A DNA stretch of 33,688 nucleotides. Source: JBQTHD01 sp052390275. GTDB taxonomy: Bacteria; Actinomycetota; Acidimicrobiia; Acidimicrobiales; AC-14. The stretch spans positions 1-33,688 of the forward strand of contig JBQTHD010000052.1 of the NCBI GenBank assembly GCA_052390275.1, read 5' to 3'. Position 1 is the stretch's first letter, and each line of letters opens with the position of its first letter. A program made the position numbers and the translations under genes. Positions 1 through 7,252 of this stretch are shown here, piece after piece. The notes below the pieces were generated by a model. It saw only the letters and a list, made by a program, of their open reading frames with translations, searched no databases and was not told the origin of the DNA.

Positions 1-136
1 CCAGAACCGCCGCTGGCTGCGTTCTCGTCCTCGACTCGCGCAAAGGGTGAGGCTTCGTCCTGCGGCCTTGCCAGCGACGCTTCTGACTCGGAGCCACGCG
101 GGCAAGCGTTCATGGTCAGGGCACTAGCCACTAGCA

Positions 137-652
137 CTAGCCGGTGTCGATGCTCGCCCTGATGTCCTTGATTCGTCGGTACAGGCGTCGCTGGTGGTCG
201 GGGGCGGCCACGAAGCCGAACCTCTCATAAAAGCTGGTGGCTTCGTCGTCGATCGCGTCGACCACGACGAAGCGCGCAGCAGCCGTCTGGCCCGCGGTCA
301 CCGCCTTTCGCAGTGCTTGCGAGAGCAGCAGGGCGCCTATTCCTCGGCGCTGTTCGCTCCGATCGACAGCCAGTCGGGCCACGAGGACCATGCCAATCGG
401 ATAGCCAGGTAGGCCGCGCACAAGCTTGGCGGGTGCCTCCTTGCGCAGCACCGATCCCATGGTGAGACTGAAATAGCCAAGGACTCGACTGTTCTGGATT
501 GCGACGAAGGTACGGGCCGAGTCCATCCGCTGGGCGGCCAAGGCGTGGCGCCGGAGCCAGGCGTCAAGTTCGGCATTGCCCGAGTCAAACGCTCTGAGGT
601 CGTGATGGACATCGAGCCGCTCGATCTGGACTATTGGCGGGTCACGCCTCAC
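137..652 (-). CDS. GNAT-family acetyltransferase, probable toxin of a DUF1778/GNAT toxin-antitoxin pair
   Basis: About 171 residues from a GTG at 652; an ATG at 685 would add 11 residues. The GTG is preferred because it overlaps the antitoxin stop (642-644) by only 11 bases. The acetyl-CoA-binding motif of GNAT enzymes is visible as RSEQRRGIGALLLSQAL, followed by a typical C-terminal strand (FYERFGFVAA). The N-terminal FDSGNAELDAWLRRHA is characteristic of the TacT/AtaT-like toxin group, which acetylates aminoacyl-tRNA; the target here is inferred. It lies directly downstream of a ribbon-helix-helix antitoxin gene, the usual order for this module. Confidence is high for GNAT and good for the toxin role. 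Confidence 0.85.
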   Translation of the reverse strand: MRRDPPIVQIERLDVHHDLRAFDSGNAELDAWLRRHALAAQRMDSARTFVAIQNSRVLGYFSLTMGSVLRKEAPAKLVRGLPGYPIGMVLVARLAVDRSEQRRGIGALLLSQALRKAVTAGQTAAARFVVVDAIDDEATSFYERFGFVAAPDHQRRLYRRIKDIRASIDTG

Positions 653-932
653 GGAGCTTCGGGTTCTGCTTGAACAGCTCAACAAGTTCTGGCACCGGTC
701 TGGCCGGCCTGTCGAGTTCAGAGATGAATCGGTCGTAGGCCTCGTTGGAGAGCACTAGATCCTTGTGATCGTTGAGCACCTGCTGCGCTCGGGAAGTCAC
801 CGTGTCCCGGACGAAGGCAGTCACGGTGGTCGCCTCCAGGTCCGCTGCCTGACGGATGAGAGCGTCCTGCTCAGCGTTGACACGTACTTCCAGGCGCTGG
901 CGTCGAGACGGCGTCGTTGCATGCTGGCCCAT
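642..932 (-). CDS. DUF1778 ribbon-helix-helix antitoxin
   Basis: The product is 96 residues from ATG 932. The segment RQRLEVRVNAEQDALIRQAADLEATTVTAFVRDTV is the DUF1778 ribbon-helix-helix DNA-binding core. The C-terminal tail (ELVELFKQNPKLREA) resembles the toxin-wrapping helix of this family. A longer frame reaches 974 but would run through a palindromic operator pair (950-968). A TACTCT -10 element lies exactly 6 nt upstream of ATG 932, which supports 932 as a leaderless start. It is probably the neutraliser and autorepressor of the downstream GNAT toxin. Confidence 0.85.
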   Translation of the reverse strand: MGQHATTPSRRQRLEVRVNAEQDALIRQAADLEATTVTAFVRDTVTSRAQQVLNDHKDLVLSNEAYDRFISELDRPARPVPELVELFKQNPKLREA

Positions 933-938
933 GGTCGA

Positions 939-968
939 AGAGTAGTCGCGTCCGGACGTTGTCCGGAC
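939..968 (-). promoter_or_regulatory. Promoter and operator of the DUF1778/GNAT module
   Basis: Two copies of the self-complementary octamer GTCCGGAC occupy 950-957 and 961-968, 11 bp apart (one helical turn), as expected for two ribbon-helix-helix dimers on one DNA face. A TACTCT -10 hexamer is at 939-944 on the minus strand, 6 nt before the antitoxin ATG, so the transcript is probably leaderless. Autoregulation is inferred from family behaviour. Confidence 0.6.
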
Positions 969-1043
969 GGGCAACCAGGCATGCGGCTGGCCGGCGCAAC
1001 CCGTGAGTTGACGCCAGCGGAGCTGACCCTCCCAATCGGGTGC

Positions 1044-1967
1044 TCACGGCCTCCTGGTGCTGAGTACTACCAGCGAATGAACCAGTTGAGGGGTCTCCTC
1101 ATCGAAGCTGGTGATCAGTTCGGCCACCATCTGGTGGTGTTCGCTCGGGTCCATCCCGGCAACGAATTCGGCGTGCTGGGCCATCCCAAGGCGCCAGGCG
1201 ATCAGGTCGGCGGGGCTCAGGTCAGGAAACGGCACCTCGAGGACTTCGATACGGGGCTCGAGTCCGGCCGCCACCGCCACCTGGGCGAATCCCTCGGGAG
1301 TGGCCAGGATCGGTAGGGCGGCTGCGGCCATCCATGTGTACCAGGACGGTGGCGCCCATCCCCGGGCCGCCAGAGCTTCACGGACGAGGGCCTTGACCGG
1401 GTGGGTGTCACCAGAGGCATATGTGGCCGCCACGATGACTCCGCCGGCTCGAGTGACCCGGGCCATCTCGGCCAGCCCGGCTTCCGGGCGGGTCAGGTGG
1501 TTCAGCGAGAACGCGGCCACGGTCACGTCAAAACTGCAGTCGGCGAAGGGCAGGGCCAGGATGTCGCCGACCACGGCGGGCGGCCTTTCGATGGCCTCAT
1601 GGGACAACATTCCCAGTGATGCGTCGACCGCTATCGCCCCGGCCGCCCCGGCAGCCAGGGCGGCCCGACCGGCCGCCCCGGTTCCGGCTCCGACGTCGAG
1701 AACCCGCCCACCGGTCATCGGTACGGTCGATCGAGAGACGAGGACTTCAGCCAACCGGTCGTACACCCGGGCCGGCCCCTGCGCCCAGGCTGCACCGGCG
1801 TACGAATCGGCGAAGGCGACCGGGTTAGGCCCAGGCCTCATGGGACGCACGGCCAGGCGCTCGCCTGTTCCGTCGAGGACGCCTGTTGGGCGGCGACGGG
1901 CCGAAAGCGCAGATGGTCGGCGCGCTGCAATGGGGTCATCCTCGTGCATCCGTCTTGCAGAAATCAT
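1044..1967 (-). CDS. Class I SAM-dependent methyltransferase
   Basis: A 307-residue protein with motif I VLDVGAGTG at residues 89-97, a downstream acidic SAM contact (AVDASLGML), and FDVTVAAFSLNHLTRPEAGLAEMARVTRAGG, which is the motif IV to post-motif region of the UbiE/Methyltransf_11 group. The first 40 residues are low-complexity and unaligned to the fold. AAGGAA lies upstream of ATG 1967; ATG 1949 or 1841 are alternatives. The substrate cannot be read from sequence. It diverges from the AhpD-like gene at 2082. Confidence 0.8.
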   Translation of the reverse strand: MISARRMHEDDPIAARRPSALSARRRPTGVLDGTGERLAVRPMRPGPNPVAFADSYAGAAWAQGPARVYDRLAEVLVSRSTVPMTGGRVLDVGAGTGAAGRAALAAGAAGAIAVDASLGMLSHEAIERPPAVVGDILALPFADCSFDVTVAAFSLNHLTRPEAGLAEMARVTRAGGVIVAATYASGDTHPVKALVREALAARGWAPPSWYTWMAAAALPILATPEGFAQVAVAAGLEPRIEVLEVPFPDLSPADLIAWRLGMAQHAEFVAGMDPSEHHQMVAELITSFDEETPQLVHSLVVLSTRRP

Positions 1968-2081
1968 GCAGGGTGTTCCTTTCGGGCCCTGATCCTGGTG
2001 CAGGTTCCTTGCAGGCCCGCCTCCCTACTTTGCGAAGCACGGACCGCTGAGGGGTTCGTCACCAAGACAAGGGGAGGCCAA

Positions 2082-2462
2082 ATGGCAAGGACGGATGTCC
2101 ATCAGGAAATGACCGAGATGTTCGGTGAGGTCATTGGTTTCATCGACCAGATACCCGACGCATTCATCGACTCGGAGTGGGACCTGATCAAGCGGGTTCA
2201 GTTCGGCGAGACCCACATTCCCAACAAGTACAAGGAACTCATCGGCCTGGGTGTGTCGGCGGCGACCAGATGCCGCTACTGCGTGCTGTTTCACACCGAG
2301 TCAGCCAAGTTGTTCGGGGCCACCGACGCCGAGATCGAAGAGGCGGTGCACTACACCAAGCTGGTGGTTGGCTGGAGCGTCTACATCAACGGCATGCAGG
2401 TGGACTACGACGAGTTCAAGGCCCAGGTTGCCCGGGTCGTCGACCACGTCCGGGCCGCCTGA
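2082..2462 (+). CDS. Carboxymuconolactone decarboxylase / AhpD-like protein
   Basis: A 126-residue protein. The segment YKELIGLGVSAATRCRYCVLFHTESAKLFGATDAEIEEAV carries the AhpD-type CxxC pair (C-R-Y-C) with the conserved Glu upstream and His just after, typical of the small all-helical CMD family. Members are peroxidase partners or decarboxylases; the two cysteines favour a thiol-redox role. The start at 2082 is chosen for a strong ribosome binding site (GGGGAGG at 2071-2077). A small gene follows after 1 base and is probably co-transcribed. Confidence 0.85.
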   Translation: MARTDVHQEMTEMFGEVIGFIDQIPDAFIDSEWDLIKRVQFGETHIPNKYKELIGLGVSAATRCRYCVLFHTESAKLFGATDAEIEEAVHYTKLVVGWSVYINGMQVDYDEFKAQVARVVDHVRAA

Positions 2463-2463
2463 G

Positions 2464-2658
2464 ATGAAGCTGGACTGGGATCGTCCGGGGGTCGTCCGGG
2501 CGACCCTCAAGGTCGAGGAACTGGCAGCCCTGGTGGCCGGTGCCCGCATGGCGGCGGCGGCCCTGGCCGCTCAGTCGGCTGAAACTGCCGATGACCTCGA
2601 CCGGGTGTTGGCGGGATTCGACCGGTCGGTATCCCATCTCCGTCGTTCGGTGGCCTGA
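2464..2658 (+). CDS. Small hypothetical protein
   Basis: A 64-residue protein beginning MKLDWDRPGVVRATLKVEELAALVAGARMAAAAL, with an amphipathic alanine-rich helical region and no recognised domain. The ATG lies 1 base after the stop of the AhpD-like gene, so translational coupling is likely. The spacing and the clean reading frame are the only support; function unknown. Confidence 0.55.
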   Translation: MKLDWDRPGVVRATLKVEELAALVAGARMAAAALAAQSAETADDLDRVLAGFDRSVSHLRRSVA

Positions 2659-2665
2659 GGCAGAA

Positions 2666-3628
2666 CTACCACCACCCAGGGTCAGTTCCCAGAAGCCGGC
2701 CGAGTCGGCGGTTGGGCTCGGTGAAGACCTCCTGCAAGCGCCGCCGGGTGGCCGGGGCCAGCGATTCAACCGGAACGGCTCGAGCCCGGTTGGCGGTGTA
2801 GCTGAAGTTGGCGAACTTCTCCGGCTGCCAGGGGTCCAGGCCGAGGAAATCGGTGATCCGGGCATAGGTGGTGGCCGTGTCGGCGTAGAGGTCCTCGCTG
2901 CGCACCACCATCAGCCTCGACGGGTCGAACACGGCGAACCAGCGCGCCAGTTGGTCGGCGTAGCGACCGCGGGAGGTGTAGCTGGACTGCTCCCATGCCA
3001 GCGACCGGTAGCAGGGGTCGGCCGCCATCTGGTCCTCCTCCCCGGCCAGGCGGGTCTCCTCGGCGTCCAGCGCCGCTTCGAACCCGAGGCGCTCCCGGCC
3101 GGAGCGAACCTCGTGCTGGTAGTGGGAGTAGGCCCGATCCACCGGGTTGCGCAGCAGTGCCACCAGCCGGGCTCCAGGCATCAGCATGCCAGCGCGGGCC
3201 GGGGCCAGCGGGTGAAAGAGATAGTTGGGGGAGGCCTCGAAGCTCATCAGCGGGCGCCCCTGGTGGCGAGCGAACAGACCTCTGCGGGAGCGGGACGCGA
3301 AGTGGCCGCGGTACCAGGCCTCACCTCGGCACCACCTGGCGGTGAGGTACTCGGTCTCCTTGCGCAGCGACGCCACAACCTGGGGGTGGCCCTCCAACCA
3401 CTTGTACAGGCTGCTGGTACCCGCTCGCTGGGCCCCGATGACCAGAAAGTCGGGAAGGGGGCGGCGGGGATCGAACAATCGGCGGCCGACGAGACGCGCC
3501 TCGATCACCTGCTGCTGGCGATGACGGGGAACCCGCTCCTTCCATACCTGGGTGCCCGCCGCCACCAGGTGGCGGGCCGCGCCCCGGGCGGCCTCGGCGG
3601 CTGATTCGGCCAAGTCAGTGGATGCCAT
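2666..3628 (-). CDS. Sulfotransferase (PAPS-dependent, heparan-sulfate type)
   Basis: A 320-residue protein. FLVIGAQRAGTSSLYKWLEGHP (GAQRAGTSSL at 65-74) is the 5'-phosphosulfate-binding loop, and VALLRNPVDRAYSHY (R160 to S168) is the 3'-phosphate-binding motif of the Sulfotransfer family; FEASPNYLFHP is also typical. Members move sulfate from PAPS to hydroxyls of glycans or lipids. ATG 3628 has GAGGAC upstream. It is transcribed away from the E1 alpha operon across a 15-bp tandem repeat array. The glycosyltransferases and exporter nearby suggest a surface polysaccharide substrate (inference). Confidence 0.88.
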   Translation of the reverse strand: MASTDLAESAAEAARGAARHLVAAGTQVWKERVPRHRQQQVIEARLVGRRLFDPRRPLPDFLVIGAQRAGTSSLYKWLEGHPQVVASLRKETEYLTARWCRGEAWYRGHFASRSRRGLFARHQGRPLMSFEASPNYLFHPLAPARAGMLMPGARLVALLRNPVDRAYSHYQHEVRSGRERLGFEAALDAEETRLAGEEDQMAADPCYRSLAWEQSSYTSRGRYADQLARWFAVFDPSRLMVVRSEDLYADTATTYARITDFLGLDPWQPEKFANFSYTANRARAVPVESLAPATRRRLQEVFTEPNRRLGRLLGTDPGWW

Positions 3629-3662
3629 GGTGGGTTGGTCCTCGCCCTCTGTTGCGGGCAGT

Positions 3663-3796
3663 CATCTTGCCCGCAGCATCTTGCCGGCACCCATCTTGCC
3701 GGCACCCATCCTGCCGGCACCCATCCTGCCGGCACCCATCTTGCCCGCCCTCACCTTGCCCGCCCTCACCTTGCCCGCCCTCATCTTGCCCGCACT
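3663..3796. repeat. Tandem array, about nine copies of a 15-bp unit
   Basis: Units of the form CATCTTGCCGGCACC (variants CATCCTGCCGGCACC and CACCTTGCCCGCCCT) run head to tail from 3663 (first copy 14 bp) to 3796, with a switch from the GGCACC to the CGCCCT subtype at about 3746. The array fills the divergent intergenic region (3629-3866) between the sulfotransferase and E1 alpha genes. In one plus frame it would encode a repeated ILPAP/LTLPA peptide upstream of and in frame with E1 alpha. Whether it is translated or regulatory is unknown. Confidence 0.9.
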
Positions 3797-3866
3797 GGCC
3801 AGTTGGCGTCTGGGGCAAGCGACCCTGCCGCCCGTGGACCAAGCCGGTCGGGGGAGTCGACGTACC

Positions 3867-4871
3867 ATGCCTGAACCCAGATTCCTCGGCTGCCGGAGCC
3901 CCCTTTTGCCACAGGCTGTCCCCCCCAACCTTCCGCCTGCTCCCACCGGCACCGAGGCGGCTCGTGCCGGGACGGCGGTGGAGGCTCGATACCAGGCCAT
4001 GGCCCGCATCCGCCGGTTCGAAGAGATGGTGCTCGACCGCTTTTCCTCCGGGGTGTTCCATGGCACCACCCACACCTACATCGGCCAGGAGGCCGACGCC
4101 GTCGGCGTGCTCGAGACCATCGACAACGGTGTGGACCTGGCCGTCAGCAACCACCGGTGCCACGGTCACTTCCTGGCCTATGGCGGGGACATGACCGCTC
4201 TGTTCGCCGAGTTGATGGGTCGCGAGGCCGGAGTGTGCGGTGGGCTGGGAGGGTCCCAGCACCTTCACTGGCGGGGCTTTTACTCCAACGGGATCCTGGG
4301 GGGCACCCTGCCCCTGGCGGTGGGCCTGGCCCTGGGCGAGCGTCAGGCGGGGCGGCCAGGTGTCACCGTGGTTTTCACCGGCGACGGGGCAATGGGCGAA
4401 GGGGTCGTGTACGAGTCTTTGAACCTGGCGTCGCTGTGGAAGGCGCCGGTTCTCTTCGTGGTGGAGAACAACCAGGTGGCCCAGACCACTCCGGTGCACC
4501 TGGGGGTGGCGGGGGACCTGGCTGCCCGGTTCGCAGCCTTTGCCATTCCCACCGATCATCTGGACACCTCCGATGTCGCCGAGGTGGCCGAGGCCGCCGC
4601 CGGCCGCCTCGGTGAGGTTCGGGCCGGGGCCGGGCCTCGTGCCCTGGTCGTCGACACCCGCCGCTTCGGGCCTCACTCCAAGAGCGATGACCCGCGACCT
4701 GCGAGCGAAGTCGCCCTTATGCGAGCCGAGCGCGACCCACTCACCATCGCCGCCGCCCGCCTGGATCCGGCCAGCCGGGCGACCATTGACCGACAGGTCG
4801 ACAGTGAGGTCCAGGCGGCCTTCGCCGCCGCCGCCTCATCCCCGGCGGCCACCCTGGGTCGGGTGGCCTGA
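3867..4871 (+). CDS. 2-oxoacid dehydrogenase E1 component, alpha subunit
   Basis: A 334-residue protein of the PdhA/BkdA/AcoA group. The thiamine-diphosphate motif runs from GDGAMGEG (172-179) to ENN (200-202). SNHRCHGHFLAYGGD and GVCGGLGGSQHLHW are conserved substrate and ThDP contact regions. With E1 beta it should decarboxylate a 2-oxo acid and reductively acylate a lipoyl domain. ATG 3867 is chosen for GGGGGAG at 3851-3857; an in-frame extension through the repeat array to 3627 is open but lacks comparable support. The stop abuts the E1 beta ATG directly. Which 2-oxo acid is used cannot be told. Confidence 0.9.
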   Translation: MPEPRFLGCRSPLLPQAVPPNLPPAPTGTEAARAGTAVEARYQAMARIRRFEEMVLDRFSSGVFHGTTHTYIGQEADAVGVLETIDNGVDLAVSNHRCHGHFLAYGGDMTALFAELMGREAGVCGGLGGSQHLHWRGFYSNGILGGTLPLAVGLALGERQAGRPGVTVVFTGDGAMGEGVVYESLNLASLWKAPVLFVVENNQVAQTTPVHLGVAGDLAARFAAFAIPTDHLDTSDVAEVAEAAAGRLGEVRAGAGPRALVVDTRRFGPHSKSDDPRPASEVALMRAERDPLTIAAARLDPASRATIDRQVDSEVQAAFAAAASSPAATLGRVA

Positions 4872-5957
4872 ATGAAGGTTCTGGAGTCGCTCAACCGCGG
4901 GCTCCTCCGGTGCCTGGCCGCGGATCCTTCCGTGGTGGTGATGGGCGAGGACATCCTCGATCCCTACGGTGGAGCCTTCAAGGTGACGCGGGGCCTTTCG
5001 GAGCGTTTCGGTGACCGGGTATGGACCACCCCGGTATCGGAGGCGGCCATGGTGGGGGTGGCCACCGGGATGGCCCTGAGGGGTAGCCGGCCGGTCGTGG
5101 AGATCATGTTCGGCGACTTCACCACTTTGGTGGTGGACCAGTTGGTCAACCACGCCACCAAGTTCGCGGCCATGTACGGCCGCACGGTCACAGTGCCGGT
5201 GGTGGTCCGGGCCCCAATGGGCGGGCGCCGCGGCTACGGGCCCACTCACAGCCAGACCCTCGAGAAGCTGTTCCTCGGCGTCCCCGGCCTCCGGGTCCTC
5301 GCCGCCGCCCCCCTAGGCGACCCCGGTGAACTGCTGGCCGGCGCCGTGCTGGACGACGACGGGCCTGTGCTGTTCGTGGAGAACAAGTTGCTTTACGGGC
5401 TGGAGATCGGATGCCCTGACGACCTTGTCGCTCAGGAGATCTCCGGGCCGCCCAGCCCAGCCTGGCGCCTGACGTTGGGCGGCCCCGGCGACCACGTGGA
5501 TTCGGGCACGGTCGGTTCGTCGGGTTTAAGCGGGGGTGGTCGGTCGACTCCCGCGGGCTGGTTCCCACCCCCGGCGGTCACCCTCTGCGCCTATGGCTAC
5601 GGGGCCCATCTGGCGGCCGAGGCGGTTGTCCGGTTGGCCTATGAGCACGAACTGTTCTGCGAACTGGTGGTGGTCACCCAACTGGCTCCCTGGGACCCGG
5701 GCCCGGTCAATGCCTCTGTGGAGCGGACCAGGAGGTTGGTCACGGTGGAGGAGGGCACCCGGGCGGCCGGTTGGGGTGCTGAGGTTCTGGCCCGGGCGGT
5801 AGAGCACCTGGGGCCCCGGATGACCGCCGCCCGGCGGATCGCCGCGGCGGACACGGTGCTGCCGGCGGCTTCCCCCCTGGAGCTTGAAGTTCTGCCTGGA
5901 GTCGACGACATCATCAAGGCCGCCTTGGATGTGGCGTCGGTGGAGACGATGGCGTGA
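4872..5957 (+). CDS. 2-oxoacid dehydrogenase E1 component, beta subunit
   Basis: A 361-residue protein. MGEDILDPYGGAFKVTRGLSERFGDRVWTTPVSEAAMVGVATGMALRG is the pyrimidine-binding half of a transketolase-like beta subunit, with the conserved Glu of TTPVSE. The C-terminal transketolase domain follows (VTLCAYGYGAHLAAEAV, VTVEEGTRAAGWGAEV). A glycine/serine-rich insert (about residues 205-235) separates the domains and is unusual. The gene starts at the base after the E1 alpha stop, and its TGA overlaps the next gene's GTG (GTGA), so the three are strongly coupled. Confidence 0.9.
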   Translation: MKVLESLNRGLLRCLAADPSVVVMGEDILDPYGGAFKVTRGLSERFGDRVWTTPVSEAAMVGVATGMALRGSRPVVEIMFGDFTTLVVDQLVNHATKFAAMYGRTVTVPVVVRAPMGGRRGYGPTHSQTLEKLFLGVPGLRVLAAAPLGDPGELLAGAVLDDDGPVLFVENKLLYGLEIGCPDDLVAQEISGPPSPAWRLTLGGPGDHVDSGTVGSSGLSGGGRSTPAGWFPPPAVTLCAYGYGAHLAAEAVVRLAYEHELFCELVVVTQLAPWDPGPVNASVERTRRLVTVEEGTRAAGWGAEVLARAVEHLGPRMTAARRIAAADTVLPAASPLELEVLPGVDDIIKAALDVASVETMA

Positions 5958-7252
5958 TCGGAGAGGCGATGGAAGTTCTGGTGCCCATGCTCAACCCCAA
6001 CGAACCCGAGGCGGTGGTGGTGTCGGTGGCCGTCATCCCCGGCCAGGCCGTGGGCGCCGGAGATGTCCTGTGCGTTCTGGAGACCACCAAGTCGACCGAA
6101 GAAGTTCTGAGTCCGGCCGGGGGTTTCGTGGTTGGTTGGACGGCGGCGGCGGGAGACACCGTCACCGCCGGCCGGCGGCTGTGCTGGGTGGCCGCCTCGG
6201 CCGACTGGACTCCTCCGGCCGACACGGCCCAAGCCGCCGACATGGGGTCGACCGATGGCTGGCTTCCCGAGGGCCTGCGGATCAGCCAACCGGCCCTGGC
6301 CATGGCCCGGGAGCGGGGCGTGGATCTCAGTGACCTCCCGATTGGGCCAATGGTCACCAAAGCGGTGATCAGTGAGTTGCTGCTGCGGGCGGTGGTCGGA
6401 GGAGCGGCGACGATCGACGCCGCCAACGCTCACGACCCCGGTGGCGTGTTCGGAGACGACAGCGTGCCCGGGGTGCAGGACAAGCCCGGGGTTCAGGACG
6501 ATCGGGGCAGGCGGGACGTCCCCGCCGATGAGCCGGACGGGGCGGAAAGGCCCGAGCGGGTGCGGCCCATCCACAAAGGGGTGTTGTGCACCAGCCTGGT
6601 CATCTATGGCGCCGGCGGGCACGGCCAGACCCTGGCCGATCTGATCGAGACGGTGAACGCCCGGCCAGGACCGGGTCGGCCGGGGATGATCGTTGCTGTT
6701 TTGGCTTTCGTGGACCAGGGCCTGGAGCCGGGGACCAGGGTGGAGGGGACCCCGGTGCTGGGGGGCGACGACATCCTGGACGACCTGTTGCCCAACGGGG
6801 TCATGCTGGCGGCCAACGGGGTGGGGGGCATCGCCCGCCCGGCCGACCGGGTGGCCGCCCACCACCGCCTTGTGGCCGCCGGCTTGGCACTTCCGGTTCT
6901 GGTCCATCCCAGCGCCGTGGTTGAGCCCACCGCCCAGATGGGTGACGGCTGTCAGATCCTGGCACGGGCCTACGTGGGCAGCAGTGCCCGACTTGGAGCC
7001 GGATGCCTGGTTAACACCGCCGCAGTGGTCTCCCACGGCTGCCATATCGGAGACCACGTGAACCTCTCGCCTGGATGCCTTTTGGCCGGTGACGTGACCG
7101 TGGGGGAGGGGGCTCTCTTCGGCATGGGGGTGACTGTCAACCTGGGCGTCACCGTCGGCCCGGGCGCCCGAATCGGCAACTCCGCGGTGATCAAATCCGA
7201 CGTACCCGCCGGGAGCATCGTGCGGGCCGGCTCGGTTTGGCCGCCGGCTTGA
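5954..7252 (+). CDS. Lipoyl domain - E1/E3-binding domain - NeuD/PglD-type sugar O/N-acyltransferase fusion
   Basis: A 432-residue protein with three visible parts. Residues 6-80 are a lipoyl domain with lipoylation site K46 in LETTKSTEE (lipoyl-like, not the biotin-type MKM). Residues 108-145 (LRISQPALAMARERGVDLSDLPIGPMVTKAVISELL) match the peripheral subunit-binding domain of E2 proteins. After a charged linker, residues 213-432 are a NeuD/PglD-like acyltransferase: a Rossmann-like GAGGHG (219-224), then a left-handed beta-helix with probable catalytic H361 in NTAAVVSHGCHIGD. The usual E2 catalytic domain is absent. The GTG at 5954 overlaps the E1 beta stop; ATG 5969 with GGAGAGG before it is an alternative start. 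The inferred role is passing an acyl group made by E1 to a sugar nucleotide or glycan. Confidence 0.85.
   Translation: MIGEAMEVLVPMLNPNEPEAVVVSVAVIPGQAVGAGDVLCVLETTKSTEEVLSPAGGFVVGWTAAAGDTVTAGRRLCWVAASADWTPPADTAQAADMGSTDGWLPEGLRISQPALAMARERGVDLSDLPIGPMVTKAVISELLLRAVVGGAATIDAANAHDPGGVFGDDSVPGVQDKPGVQDDRGRRDVPADEPDGAERPERVRPIHKGVLCTSLVIYGAGGHGQTLADLIETVNARPGPGRPGMIVAVLAFVDQGLEPGTRVEGTPVLGGDDILDDLLPNGVMLAANGVGGIARPADRVAAHHRLVAAGLALPVLVHPSAVVEPTAQMGDGCQILARAYVGSSARLGAGCLVNTAAVVSHGCHIGDHVNLSPGCLLAGDVTVGEGALFGMGVTVNLGVTVGPGARIGNSAVIKSDVPAGSIVRAGSVWPPA

Noticed and set aside
1..160. C-terminal end of a plus-strand gene entering from the left
   Set aside because: The frame is open to a TGA at 160-162 but composition is unconvincing and it runs into the end of the GNAT gene; an ACTAGC direct repeat at 122-141 is too short to interpret.
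3663..3796. CRISPR array
   Set aside because: Units are contiguous 15-mers without spacers, and no cas genes are present.
5954..7252. Biotin carboxyl carrier domain
   Set aside because: The modified-lysine context is ETTKS, typical of lipoyl domains next to E1 genes, not the AMKM of biotin carriers.
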